Of a DNA stretch of 64,000 bases, positions 8,643-16,635 are shown in pieces. The notes under the pieces were generated by a model that saw nothing but the letters and a program-made list of their open reading frames with translations, had not been told where the DNA came from and did not search any database. Positions within the stretch are counted from its first letter, which is position 1. Each line of letters opens with the position of its first letter. Source of the stretch: an uncultured Chloroflexales bacterium (GTDB lineage Bacteria; Chloroflexota; Chloroflexia; Chloroflexales; Chloroflexaceae); NCBI GenBank assembly GCA_937902315.1, contig CALGUG010000033.1, positions 1 to 64,000 on the forward strand. Reading direction: 5' to 3'. The translations under genes were made by a program, and so were the position numbers.

Positions 8643-8764
8643 TCCTATCTCGTTCTGGCCTTCGGCAGAGTGGAATGGTGCCCTTGTTAAGGGAGATTGC
8701 GCGAGATGATGAGCAATCTCCCTTAACTTTCTCCTGCATTGCAAGAGCGCATATCTTTCAGCGA
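8643..8764 (-). repeat. family A interspersed repeat (inverted), second copy
   Basis: Tandem to the preceding copy, with GGCCTTCGGCAGAGTGGAA. Its internal hairpin is different: GTTAAGGGAGATTGC (8686-8700) pairs perfectly with 8713-8727. Same frame, new arms. Confidence 0.7.
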
Positions 8765-8850
8765 ATTTACAACGATAGGAAGCCGTTCGGTTGGATCTGA
8801 GGGCGGCCTCGCTACACAGCCCAATAGCCGCCCGTCGCGACGGAGGGGCC

Positions 8851-8912
8851 GTTGGTAGCCGTAGGCGGACGCGCTAGCAGCCTCTTTGGGGGAGAGACGC
8901 AGTCGCCAGAGC
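8851..8912 (-). repeat. family B interspersed repeat (inverted)
   Basis: TTGGTAGCCGTAGGCGGACG at the left and GTCGCCAGAGCG at the right match the inverted family B unit. Together with the two A copies it fills the moaA-Rrf2 gap. Confidence 0.7.
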
Positions 8913-8955
8913 GTCGAACTTATCGTGCGAAGGTGAGATCACATAGAAAAGAGCC

Positions 8956-9003
8956 TTTTTTGGTTGTCCTATCCAAATAGGGCACTCAAAAAAGGCTCTT
9001 TGT
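8956..9003 (-). terminator. terminator of Rrf2 gene
   Basis: AAAGAGCCTTTTTTG and CAAAAAAGGCTCTTT pair over 15 bp around a loop that holds a smaller stem. Its symmetry with A/T runs on both sides would let it stop transcripts from either strand. Confidence 0.75.
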
Positions 9004-9024
9004 TGTGTGCTTCAGAGGCTTGGT

Positions 9025-9468
9025 TTAGATGTAGTACATCACTTCGCCGGCTTGATCGCGCTTGCGCTGGCAAAGGTCATCGAGCGTAATGTTGCGCGTG
9101 ACCTCTTCGATAGCGGCGCGGATCTCGCCCCAGACTTGGCGAACCAGCTCTTGGTCGATCGGTTCGCTGGCGGTCGGGGCATCGGTAGAACCTGCTTCGT
9201 CGGGCATCAGAGGGCCTTCGAGCACGGTTAAGACCTCGAGCAGCGAGATCTGCTCGGGCAGGCGGGCCAACTGATGACCACCTTGCGGGCCACGGATGCT
9301 GTCAATCAGCTTGGCCTTGCGTAACAAGATCAAGATCTGATTGAGATAGTTTTCGTCGATCCCTTGGCGATGAGCAATATCGTGGCTCTGGATCGGGCCT
9401 TCGCCGTAGTGCTGGGCCAGGTCGAACATCGCTCGCACGCCGTATTCACCTTTTTTTGAAATACGCAT
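9025..9468 (-). CDS. Rrf2 family transcriptional regulator
   Basis: A 147-residue winged-helix DNA-binding protein of the Rrf2 family (IscR, NsrR, CymR relatives). The start MRISKKGEYGVRAMFDLAQ and the helix-turn-helix with ENYLNQILILLRKAKLI followed by SIRGPQGGHQLAR are diagnostic. The three cluster-binding cysteines of IscR/NsrR are missing; only one Cys is present, near residue 133, so an Fe-S sensor role is unlikely by sequence. It is a single gene with its own terminator. Target genes cannot be read from position alone. Confidence 0.92.
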   Translation of the reverse strand: MRISKKGEYGVRAMFDLAQHYGEGPIQSHDIAHRQGIDENYLNQILILLRKAKLIDSIRGPQGGHQLARLPEQISLLEVLTVLEGPLMPDEAGSTDAPTASEPIDQELVRQVWGEIRAAIEEVTRNITLDDLCQRKRDQAGEVMYYI

Positions 9469-9515
9469 ACTGCTACTACTGGAATAAGATAAGTGAATCA
9501 GTCAACAATAAATGT

Positions 9516-9545
9516 ATAGTACCACGCTGATCTAAAGCTTGTCAA
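9516..9545 (-). promoter_or_regulatory. promoter of Rrf2 gene
   Basis: On the minus strand TTGACA (9545-9540), an 18-bp spacer and TACTAT (9521-9516), about 50 bp before the Rrf2 start. The -35 is perfect, the -10 is 4 of 6. Confidence 0.6.
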
Positions 9546-9663
9546 TGCAATCTTTTGAAAGTTCGATTATTTCGCTGAGGTCTTCTAAGGGCAACCCTAG
9601 CTTTATTTGTGCCTATAATCGGGAACAGTAGCATATTTTACATACCCTTTTGTCACGCTCCTA

Positions 9664-9672
9664 TGGTATGAT
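9664..9672 (+). promoter_or_regulatory. extended -10 promoter of rhomboid gene
   Basis: TGGTATGAT lies 36 bp before the rhomboid start. Extended -10 form without a clear -35. Confidence 0.5.
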
Positions 9673-9708
9673 GAAGTAGTTCCCCGCCGATTAGGAAAGG
9701 ATTTTAGA

Positions 9709-10395
9709 ATGTTTCCTCTTGGCGATGATAATCCTACCCTCCGTACACCGATTATCAACTGGTTGCTGATTGCTATCAATATCATTGTTTTTCTAGCTCA
9801 GCTCCAGCAAGATAGCGACTTTACTATTCGTTGGAGCTTTATTCCACTCGAATTGAGCGCTTGGATGGCGGGACAGGCGCCGATAAGTGTTTTATTGACC
9901 ATCGTTACATCGATGTTTTTGCACGGTGGTATCGGCCATATCGCTGGGAACCTGTTGTTTTTATGGATTTTTGGCGATAATGTCGAAGATCGAATCGGCC
10001 ATATCACCTATCTCTGGTTTTATTTACTGTGCGGGGTTGGCGCGACGCTTATTCAATACAGTAGCGATCGTTTCTCGCCTATTCCTAACGTCGGGGCGAG
10101 TGGAGCGATCAGCGGTGTTTTGGCGGCCTATATGGTGATGTTCCCGCTCGCTCGCGTTCGTTTGGCGATCTGGCCGCTAGTGATCTTTTTCGGCACAATC
10201 CCTATCCCCGCGTTTATCTTGGTCGGCCTGTGGTTCTTTATGCAGCTTTCGGCTGGCTATCAAGAGATGGTCGGAGCCGTTAGTGGCGAGGGCGGGGTGG
10301 CCTATTGGGCCCACGTAGGGGGGTTTGTGGTCGGTTTTGTGCTTATTTTCTTTGTAAAGCCGCGCCGCTCGGCCTTTTATCAACCATACCGCTGA
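9709..10395 (+). CDS. rhomboid family intramembrane serine protease
   Basis: A 228-residue polytopic membrane protease that cuts transmembrane substrates. The catalytic pair is Ser131 in GASG (129-132) and His202 in YWAHVGG; the HGGIGHIAGN segment (72-81) supplies the conserved histidines and Asn of the oxyanion region. Six or seven membrane helices fit the family. The N-terminus MFPLGDDNPTLRTP is the form usual for short bacterial rhomboids. AGGAAAGGA precedes the ATG. No substrate candidate is adjacent. Confidence 0.95.
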   Translation: MFPLGDDNPTLRTPIINWLLIAINIIVFLAQLQQDSDFTIRWSFIPLELSAWMAGQAPISVLLTIVTSMFLHGGIGHIAGNLLFLWIFGDNVEDRIGHITYLWFYLLCGVGATLIQYSSDRFSPIPNVGASGAISGVLAAYMVMFPLARVRLAIWPLVIFFGTIPIPAFILVGLWFFMQLSAGYQEMVGAVSGEGGVAYWAHVGGFVVGFVLIFFVKPRRSAFYQPYR

Positions 10396-10543
10396 GATCG
10401 CAACGTTTAGCTATTATCTGCGTCTTATAGCATGAAGGATCCAATACGGACTATAAGAAAGCGGGTTTTGGTCGCCACGATCCGGCGTTTGTAAAAAGCA
10501 GGCTTAATTATTGAATACACAAGAGGCGCTAATACCGAGGTAT

Positions 10544-10552
10544 TGGTACTAT
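10544..10552 (+). promoter_or_regulatory. extended -10 promoter of histidine kinase operon
   Basis: TGGTACTAT lies 29 bp before the kinase start and fits the extended -10 form used elsewhere in the window. Confidence 0.45.
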
Positions 10553-10581
10553 AGGCGAGATACGGCTTTTCTGCTAGACTC

Positions 10582-12657
10582 ATGGCTATGAATGCAGAGA
10601 CGCCTACCCGTTGGCAAACCATGAAGCCGCGCATTGGTTCTGGATATCCATTAACGATTCAGCTACTTGTCTCACTCTTACTTAGCATTCTGCCCATCGC
10701 AGTGTTGAGCGATGCGACATCATCGGGGAGAGCCTTTTCGTTGATGCAAATGCTCAGCTTCGTTGGGCTTGTTCTGCTGTCGCTGGCGCTGTTCCACTGC
10801 GTGCCAATCGTACGCTTAAAGCTCTGGAAACAGCTCTGCATGGTCGGGCTTCAGTGCGCTTTGATCAGCACCATGCAGGCCATCATCCCCTCGACCTTAA
10901 TCGGCTATCTCTTTATCGCCCCGCTTATTCAATCGGTCTATCTGTTCAGAGTGTGGATCTGGCTTCCGCTTGCGATCGCGATGTGGCTCACGCTGGGCGG
11001 CACAAGCTTGATCGCGACCCAAGGCTGGATCGAGTGGATTGGGGCGAATATCTATATGAGCTGTTTGTTGGTAGGCGTGGCGGTCGCCGCCGCAGTTTAT
11101 ACCTACCAGCATCGTATGCGCGCTCAGATCGAACATACGGTTCAAAAGCTGCAACAGCAGTACCATTCGGCTAAACAGGCACTCGAAGAGGTGACCCATA
11201 AAGCAACCCTCGAAGAGCGCGACCGTCTCGACGACACGGTGCATAGCGACCTGCAAATAGCTTTGGGTCAGCTCGAACAGATGGTGGGCAACGCCATCTC
11301 TCAAGCACGCAACAGCGTCGCCAGCACCCAGCCCTTGGTATTGCAATCGCAGAGCTATGTGCGCGAAACGGTAGCGACCATGCGTCAGGCGCTGAGCGTG
11401 TTGCGCCCCAGCCCAAACCAAGTCGTGCAGATCGATAACGAGAGCCAAGAGAATGCCTTGCAACTGCCGCTCGATCATGGATTGGCCTCGCCCTCGGTGC
11501 GCCATGTGCTCGACTGGTTACCGCTGATCATCGGTTCGCTGGTTCCACTCTGGGCCATCATCGAACAAGAGGCGAGCCAGTTGTTGTATGTCGAATTGGG
11601 CATCATCTGGCTGGCGCTACTCGGATACTACCTGTATACCCAGTTTCGATCGAATAGCGCTTGGTACAACTTGGGCCTAGTCGGCCAAACCTGTAGCCTG
11701 TTGCTTATGCTGGCGCTGACCCAATCGACAGCCCTGCTGATCGGCTTGGCGATGGTGGCTTGGCAGATCGCCTTGCGCAGCACTTGGAGCCAGATGGTAG
11801 CAGGATTCGCAGCGCTACAAGTGGCGGTCACCCTTGTGATCGGCTCTATTACACCGGCCATTTGGCAGACAGCCACCAATCTCCTACTCTTCCTGCTCAC
11901 GGGTATGGCCCTTGCTGTACCGATTATTATCGCTCGACGACGCTATAATCAGCGCGTGGTAGCGAAACAAATGGTCTCTACGATGTACAGCTCAGTAGCA
12001 CGTTTGCACGAACAAGCCGCTACGTTACGCCAACAGGCAGTTCTAGCCGAACGTCACCGCATCGCACGCGAGATCCACGATGGAATCGGGCACTACCTGA
12101 TGAGCATCTCGCTCCAGCTTCACAACGCCCACGAAGAGTTAAGCAACAATCCAGCAGAGGCGCTCCGTCAGTTAGAAGAGACGCAAAGCCTGATCGTCGA
12201 AGCCCAACGTCAACTGATCTACTCGTTCGATGCCCTCAATCCACTTCCAGACGAAACAGATGCGCTGCGCAAAGCGCTTGAAGAGTTGGTGCACAGCCAT
12301 AATCAGCACGATCAAGTGAGCATTAAGCTAGAGATCGATGGCGATCTAGCCAGCCTATCGACCGAGATCAACTTAGCGCTCTATCGCGTCATTCAAGAAG
12401 GGATCTCGAATGCGATCCGCCACGGTCAGGCCAATGAGATCATTATTCGCGTGTGGCGACGACCGCATCAAGTCGAATTGTCGATTCAAGATAACGGGCG
12501 TGGTCCAACTGGCGAAACAACATCGGGTGGTTTAGGTTTACTCGGGATCAAAGAGCGTGCAGCACTGCTGGGCGGCTTATGCACAAGCACAATGCCTCCC
12601 GAAGGAGGTTTTATACTCTACTTTGAGGTTCCGTTAACAGAGGCAACACTCTCATGA
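10582..12657 (+). CDS. NarL-type sensor histidine kinase with two membrane/DHp units
   Basis: A 691-residue kinase, partner of the response regulator that overlaps it by 4 bp. It has two similar halves. Unit 1: about five membrane helices (25-173), a coiled coil (180-208), then a HisKA_3-like segment ERDRLDDTVH with His221, ending ALSVLRP. Unit 2: helices 310-452, coiled coil, a canonical HisKA_3 segment ERHRIAREIHD with His499, and an HATPase_c domain (NAIRHG near 610, DNGRGP, GGLGLLGI). Only unit 2 has an ATPase, so unit 1 looks like a duplicated sensor/DHp module without its catalytic partner. Start may be 10582 or 10588. Signal unknown. Confidence 0.88.
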   Translation: MAMNAETPTRWQTMKPRIGSGYPLTIQLLVSLLLSILPIAVLSDATSSGRAFSLMQMLSFVGLVLLSLALFHCVPIVRLKLWKQLCMVGLQCALISTMQAIIPSTLIGYLFIAPLIQSVYLFRVWIWLPLAIAMWLTLGGTSLIATQGWIEWIGANIYMSCLLVGVAVAAAVYTYQHRMRAQIEHTVQKLQQQYHSAKQALEEVTHKATLEERDRLDDTVHSDLQIALGQLEQMVGNAISQARNSVASTQPLVLQSQSYVRETVATMRQALSVLRPSPNQVVQIDNESQENALQLPLDHGLASPSVRHVLDWLPLIIGSLVPLWAIIEQEASQLLYVELGIIWLALLGYYLYTQFRSNSAWYNLGLVGQTCSLLLMLALTQSTALLIGLAMVAWQIALRSTWSQMVAGFAALQVAVTLVIGSITPAIWQTATNLLLFLLTGMALAVPIIIARRRYNQRVVAKQMVSTMYSSVARLHEQAATLRQQAVLAERHRIAREIHDGIGHYLMSISLQLHNAHEELSNNPAEALRQLEETQSLIVEAQRQLIYSFDALNPLPDETDALRKALEELVHSHNQHDQVSIKLEIDGDLASLSTEINLALYRVIQEGISNAIRHGQANEIIIRVWRRPHQVELSIQDNGRGPTGETTSGGLGLLGIKERAALLGGLCTSTMPPEGGFILYFEVPLTEATLS

Positions 12658-13349
12658 ATACCGATCCTATCCGTGTCTTGCTAGTAGACGATCAACCCTT
12701 GATTCGAATGGGGCTAGAAGCTTTGCTGGGGCGGCGTTCTGACATTGAAGTGGTAGGCCAAGCCAGCAACGGCCAAGAAGCCCTGCAAGCCATTCAAGAG
12801 CTTGACCCTGATGTGGTCTTGATGGACATTCGTATGCCGGGTATCGATGGTGTAGAAGCGACACGTCAGCTGACAGCACGCGGTTCACGAGCTGCTGTCA
12901 TCATATTGACAACCTTCCAAGACGACGAAAACGTATTCAGCGGCATCAGTGCGGGCGCGAAAGGCTACCTGTTAAAGGACGCACCGCCCGACACGATCGT
13001 TGAAGCGATTCGCACCGTAGCCCAAGGGAAAGCGCTGCTTCAGCCGGAGATCACCAACCAAGTGCTCCAAGAGTTCCGCCGCCTACGCGACAGCGGCCCG
13101 CCAACAGCGGCCGGGCCTGCACCTAGTGTGGCCCCGAGCGCCCCCCCTTCGGTCGCTACGCTGCTCACCCAACGCGAGCGAACAATCCTACAACTGCTCG
13201 CCCAAGGCCAAAGCAACCAAGAGATCGGCCAAACCTTAATGATCAGTATCGGCACGGTCAAAAACCATGTAGCCAATATTTTGGGCAAGTTGGGCGCACG
13301 CGATCGTATGCAGGCCGTGCTGTTAGCCCAACAATTCGGTCTGCTCTGA
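12654..13349 (+). CDS. NarL/LuxR-type response regulator
   Basis: A 231-residue DNA-binding response regulator. The receiver domain (about 7-120) has the acid pair DD at 12-13, phospho-acceptor Asp58 in VLMDIRM and Lys in YLLKDA. A Pro/Ala-rich linker (about 145-168) leads to a LuxR/GerE helix-turn-helix (LTQRERTILQLLAQGQSNQE). The start overlaps the kinase stop (ATGA), so the pair is translationally coupled. The last 42 bp of the gene are repeated, degenerate, immediately after its stop codon. Confidence 0.95.
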   Translation: MNTDPIRVLLVDDQPLIRMGLEALLGRRSDIEVVGQASNGQEALQAIQELDPDVVLMDIRMPGIDGVEATRQLTARGSRAAVIILTTFQDDENVFSGISAGAKGYLLKDAPPDTIVEAIRTVAQGKALLQPEITNQVLQEFRRLRDSGPPTAAGPAPSVAPSAPPSVATLLTQRERTILQLLAQGQSNQEIGQTLMISIGTVKNHVANILGKLGARDRMQAVLLAQQFGLL

Positions 13350-13399
13350 AAGAAAGGCAGGCCGCGCTGCTCGCCCAACAATCTCATCTGCTCTGAAAG
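13311..13399 (+). repeat. tandem duplication of response-regulator 3' end
   Basis: 13311-13352 and 13358-13399 are two 42-bp copies with 35 identical positions. The first encodes QAVLLAQQFGLL plus stop; the second would encode QAALLAQQSHLL plus stop but is untranslated. The second copy forms most of the upstream region of the DUF1697 gene. Confidence 0.85.
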
Positions 13400-13406
13400 G
13401 AATGCC

Positions 13407-13964
13407 ATGAATCAAGAGACCCCACAACGCTGGGTCGCTTTGCTGCGCGCTATCAACGTCGGCAAACGTTTGGTCAAAATGGATCGCCTGAGAGCGATCT
13501 TTCAAGAGATCGGCTTTAGCGATGTCGCGACCTTTATCGCCAGCGGCAATGTGATCTTCAGCAGCACACCACAAGCTCGCAACGAACTAGAAAAACTGAT
13601 CGAAGAACATTTAGAGCGCGCGCTCGGCTTCAGTGTGCCGACCTTTTTGCGCAGCACTGCCGAGTTGCGTGCGGTCATCGATAATCAGCCCTACGATCCA
13701 GCCGAGCTTGCGCGGCCCGGACATACGCTCTACATCGACTTTATGCGTAGCGAGCCGAGCCAAGAAGCGATCGAGCGCTTAATGGGCCTGCGCACAGAAT
13801 ACGACGAGCTGAGCGTGATCGGACGCGAAGTCTATTGGCTGGCGCGCCGCTCTATGCACGAATCAAAGGTTTCGCACGACCGTATCGAGCGCGCCCTCGG
13901 CTTGCAAGGCACCATCCGCAACCTAAGCAGCGTGAGCAAATTGGTCGCAAAACACCACGTCTAG
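13407..13964 (+). CDS. DUF1697 domain-containing protein
   Basis: A 185-residue cytoplasmic protein of the DUF1697 family, of unknown biochemical function. Family marks are WVALLRAINVGKRLVKMDRL at the start, DVATFIASGNVIF near residues 43-55, and a conserved ending with SKLVAKHH. Length fits. It follows the response regulator by 57 bp, a gap made mostly of the duplicated gene end; AAAGGA just before the ATG serves as ribosome site. It may be carried on the two-component transcript. Confidence 0.9.
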   Translation: MNQETPQRWVALLRAINVGKRLVKMDRLRAIFQEIGFSDVATFIASGNVIFSSTPQARNELEKLIEEHLERALGFSVPTFLRSTAELRAVIDNQPYDPAELARPGHTLYIDFMRSEPSQEAIERLMGLRTEYDELSVIGREVYWLARRSMHESKVSHDRIERALGLQGTIRNLSSVSKLVAKHHV

Positions 13965-14138
13965 CTCTCAAGGCCTATGCCTCATTACCTATATCTCAGG
14001 CTCTACTAGCTCGCAAAAATAGGCCTTAAGCCTAGCCACATGGATCATACCAAAGGGTTTGTGGTCTGATACGCTTAACGTAGTTTCAAACAACCTCTAT
14101 GGCCTCGTTCGCCATCGAAAATTTTAGGAGTTGAGTGT

Positions 14139-15083
14139 ATGCAGATCGCCAACGAAAAGCCCGGTATTGTCGGCGCCGGAACAGGTGAAGAAGAAGAGAA
14201 AGTCAGCATTTGGTATAAATTTGTTGTTCTGCTGGTTGTGGTTATCCCATTCCTAGCGACCATCTACGCTATCACGCTTGTATGGCAACGCTACGTCACC
14301 GCGCTCGATATCGCGATGATGCTTGTTATGTACGTCATTTCAGGCATGGGTATCACGATCGGCTTCCACCGTTTGCTGACCCATCGCAGCTTCGAAACCA
14401 ACAAATATCTGCGCGGTATGTTCCTGATTATGGGCTCGATGGCCGTTGAAGGCCCGGCTGCAACTTGGGCATCGACTCACATTCAGCACCACGCTCACTC
14501 TGACAAAGAGGATGATCCCCATAGCCCGCTGGAAGGTCTCTGGCACGCTCACATCGGCTGGATGTTCAGCGACAAGCCCGCCAATATCAAAAAGTACGGC
14601 GCTTGGCTGCTGAAAGACGAGCAGGTGATGTTCTTCAGCCGTACCTTCTTCATCTGGGTCGGTCTCGGCATCCTCATTCCGATGCTGGTTGGCGCCGCCG
14701 CTTACGGTTGGGAAGGTCTCTGGCGCGGTCTGCTCTGGGGTGGTCTGGTACGTATCTTCATCACTCACCACATCACTTGGAGCGTGAACTCGGTCTGTCA
14801 TACCTTCGGCAGTCGTATGTTCCACACCAGTGACCGCAGCTACAACAACTGGATCGTCGGCCTTCTGGCCTTCGGTGAGGGCTGGCACAACAACCACCAC
14901 GCCTTCCCCCGCGCCGCTTTCCACGGTATGCGCTGGTGGCAGGTCGACCTCTCGGCCTACGTGATCAAGCTCTTGGCTAAGGTCGGTCTGGTCTGGAACA
15001 TCTGGCAGCCCAGCCCTGAAATGCAGCAGAAGCGTCTCAGCACCAATCCTGCTCCCAAGGGCGCGATGACGATCGACGAATAG
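14139..15083 (+). CDS. acyl-CoA/acyl-lipid desaturase (delta-9 type)
   Basis: A 314-residue membrane di-iron desaturase introducing a double bond into fatty acyl chains. The three histidine boxes are HRLLTH (77-82), HIQHH (114-118) and HNNHH (250-254). Membrane helices flank them in the usual 2+2 order. The acidic N-terminal 22 residues are a variable extension. AGGAG lies before the ATG, and a strong terminator follows, so the gene stands alone. The box spacing and length match short bacterial stearoyl-CoA-type desaturases; exact acyl carrier unknown. Confidence 0.95.
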   Translation: MQIANEKPGIVGAGTGEEEEKVSIWYKFVVLLVVVIPFLATIYAITLVWQRYVTALDIAMMLVMYVISGMGITIGFHRLLTHRSFETNKYLRGMFLIMGSMAVEGPAATWASTHIQHHAHSDKEDDPHSPLEGLWHAHIGWMFSDKPANIKKYGAWLLKDEQVMFFSRTFFIWVGLGILIPMLVGAAAYGWEGLWRGLLWGGLVRIFITHHITWSVNSVCHTFGSRMFHTSDRSYNNWIVGLLAFGEGWHNNHHAFPRAAFHGMRWWQVDLSAYVIKLLAKVGLVWNIWQPSPEMQQKRLSTNPAPKGAMTIDE

Positions 15084-15101
15084 AATTATTCACTGCACAA
15101 T

Positions 15102-15144
15102 ACACAAACAGAGGCTTGACCTGTAATGGTCAAGCCTCTGTTTG
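15102..15144 (+). terminator. terminator of desaturase gene
   Basis: A near-perfect 17-bp stem, ACAAACAGAGGCTTGAC with its complement, around an 8-nt loop, ending in TTTGTT. Confidence 0.85.
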
Positions 15145-15180
15145 TTGCGTCTCGTTCGCGCTCTGCATAAGCGCTTGAGC

Positions 15181-15242
15181 GCTTTGGCGGCGAGGTCTCG
15201 CCCTTCCATGCGGTCTCAAGCGCGTCCGCCTACGGCTACCAA
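15181..15242 (+). repeat. family B interspersed repeat
   Basis: Begins GCTTTGGCGGCGAGGTC and ends GCGCGTCCGCCTACGGCTAC. Single copy between the desaturase and ThuA genes; no inverted partner nearby. Confidence 0.7.
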
Positions 15243-15425
15243 CATCGCGCCCAGCACAAGAGGGCCTTATCTGTCTGCGCTCGCAATGTTCCCCACGCCT
15301 TCGTCGCCGAGCGCAGCCTGCATTGCAGCAAACAATGACTTGCTGCGCTGGTCAAGGCAGTTCAATCTAGCCTGCGACGATGCAGCGCTTGGCTGGCGCT
15401 CTGCAAGCAAGCGAATCGGCTCGCC

Positions 15426-16073
15426 TTAAGCGGCTGCTGGCACTTCGCGCTCGGCCGCCCAGAGCAGGCCACGGCGCATCATCTCTAAGGTCTCGGGCAT
15501 TTCGACGATGTTGGCTTGGTGGCCGAGCGAGCAGTAGAAGACACGACCAGCGCCATAGTATTTGGTCCAAGCGACAGGCATCTCTACCTTATCGAAGCGA
15601 GTGATAGCGTGCACCTCGATGACCGGATCAATGTGCATATAGTATTTCTCGGAAACGACCGTGAACTTCTTGGGTAGGCCCTTGAACAAGCTATCTTCGC
15701 GATCAACAATCTCGACTTCGTAGGTGACGCCGTCGTTGCCTGGGTGGGCGACCCACTGGCCGCCGACCATGTACTGATATTCGGTCTCGTTGCGGAAGGC
15801 ATCGGCCATACCGCCGTGCAGACCGCCGATCCCCACACCGCTCTTGACCGCTTCCAACAGCGGCTCAAGCTGATCCTTGCGAATGGTGCCCATCGTCCAG
15901 AGCGGAATAATCAAGTCGAGCTGTTTCAGTTTTTCGCCATCACAAAAGGCGTCGAGCGTATCGGAAACTTCAACCTCGAAGCCTTCATTCCGCAACAGAT
16001 TCGCCAAAATAACCGATACTTCGCGTGGCTGATGACCTTCCCAACCACCTTGCACAATTAATGCGCGCTTCAT
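15426..16073 (-). CDS. ThuA domain-containing protein
   Basis: A 215-residue protein with the ThuA fold, a class I glutamine-amidotransferase-like sandwich found in proteins tied to sugar (trehalose) use in some bacteria. The start KRALIVQGGWEGHQP and the GIGGLHGGMADAFRN segment near residues 83-97, followed by HPGNDGVTYEV, are typical. Homologues are usually of this length. GCAAGGAG precedes the ATG. No sugar genes flank it here, so its substrate is open. Confidence 0.9.
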   Translation of the reverse strand: MKRALIVQGGWEGHQPREVSVILANLLRNEGFEVEVSDTLDAFCDGEKLKQLDLIIPLWTMGTIRKDQLEPLLEAVKSGVGIGGLHGGMADAFRNETEYQYMVGGQWVAHPGNDGVTYEVEIVDREDSLFKGLPKKFTVVSEKYYMHIDPVIEVHAITRFDKVEMPVAWTKYYGAGRVFYCSLGHQANIVEMPETLEMMRRGLLWAAEREVPAAA

Positions 16074-16181
16074 TGGACAGCTCCTTGCTTACAGATGAGG
16101 ATGTGCGCGCTCATTGTACCACCCCTCACACAAAAGCTTGTTTGCTTTTTGGTCTTTGGCTGAACGAAATTGCTTTTGGTG

Positions 16182-16419
16182 TGATAGCAAATCTGCTTAA
16201 AGACGGTTTCAGGTTCTCAAAACGCTCTACTAACACAGCAGATCATTCCAAATAGGGATTTGGTATTACAGGCCCTCTCCCCGGCCACCTCTCCTGCTTT
16301 GCGGAGAGGTGGAAAAGCGGGTCCTGGAGCGCAGGAAGGCGAAAAGCCGGAAAAAGGCTGGTCAAGCTCCGCTCTACCGAAGGCCAAATAGAAAGTGATC
16401 AACCGGGTTTGGTGTTATC
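16182..16419 (+). repeat. family A repeat interrupted by a C-like hairpin
   Basis: The left end GATAGCAAATCTGCTTAAAG and the right half with CTACCGAAGGCCAAATAGAA and GGGTTTGGTGTTAT belong to family A. Between them lies CCACCTCTCCTGCTTTGC with its complement, akin to the CCCTCTCC hairpins of family C. Confidence 0.6.
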
Positions 16420-16498
16420 TATCGTACCCTTCGCCAGGCTCGGATACGATCGCTCGCGGCAGCGAGCGGCTCAATAGCCTGAATGGGGGGATAGGATG

Positions 16499-16558
16499 TT
16501 GATAGCCGAAGGCGGACGCGCCAGAAGCCGAATGGGAGCTAGACGCCTCTCCGCCAAA
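16499..16558 (-). repeat. family B interspersed repeat (inverted)
   Basis: TTGATAGCCGAAGGCGGACG to CCTCTCCGCCAAA; inverted family B unit just upstream of the sigma factor terminator. Confidence 0.7.
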
Positions 16559-16585
16559 TAATGCGACAGAAAAGCGCGTTGCATC

Positions 16586-16615
16586 AAAAAGACGAGGCCG
16601 ATGGCCTCGCCTTTT
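16586..16615 (-). terminator. terminator of sigma factor gene
   Basis: On the minus strand GGCGAGGCC, loop, GGCCTCGTC, then TTTTT, about 20 bp after the sigma factor stop codon. Confidence 0.85.
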
Positions 16616-16635
16616 GGAGCAGTATGAGCTGACAA

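Larger units (their letters stand above)
16074..16585. other. intergenic region rich in repeats
   Basis: About 510 bp without a gene, holding a family A copy interrupted by a family C-like hairpin (16182-16419) and an inverted family B copy (16499-16558). Short open frames here are translations of repeat DNA. Confidence 0.6.
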
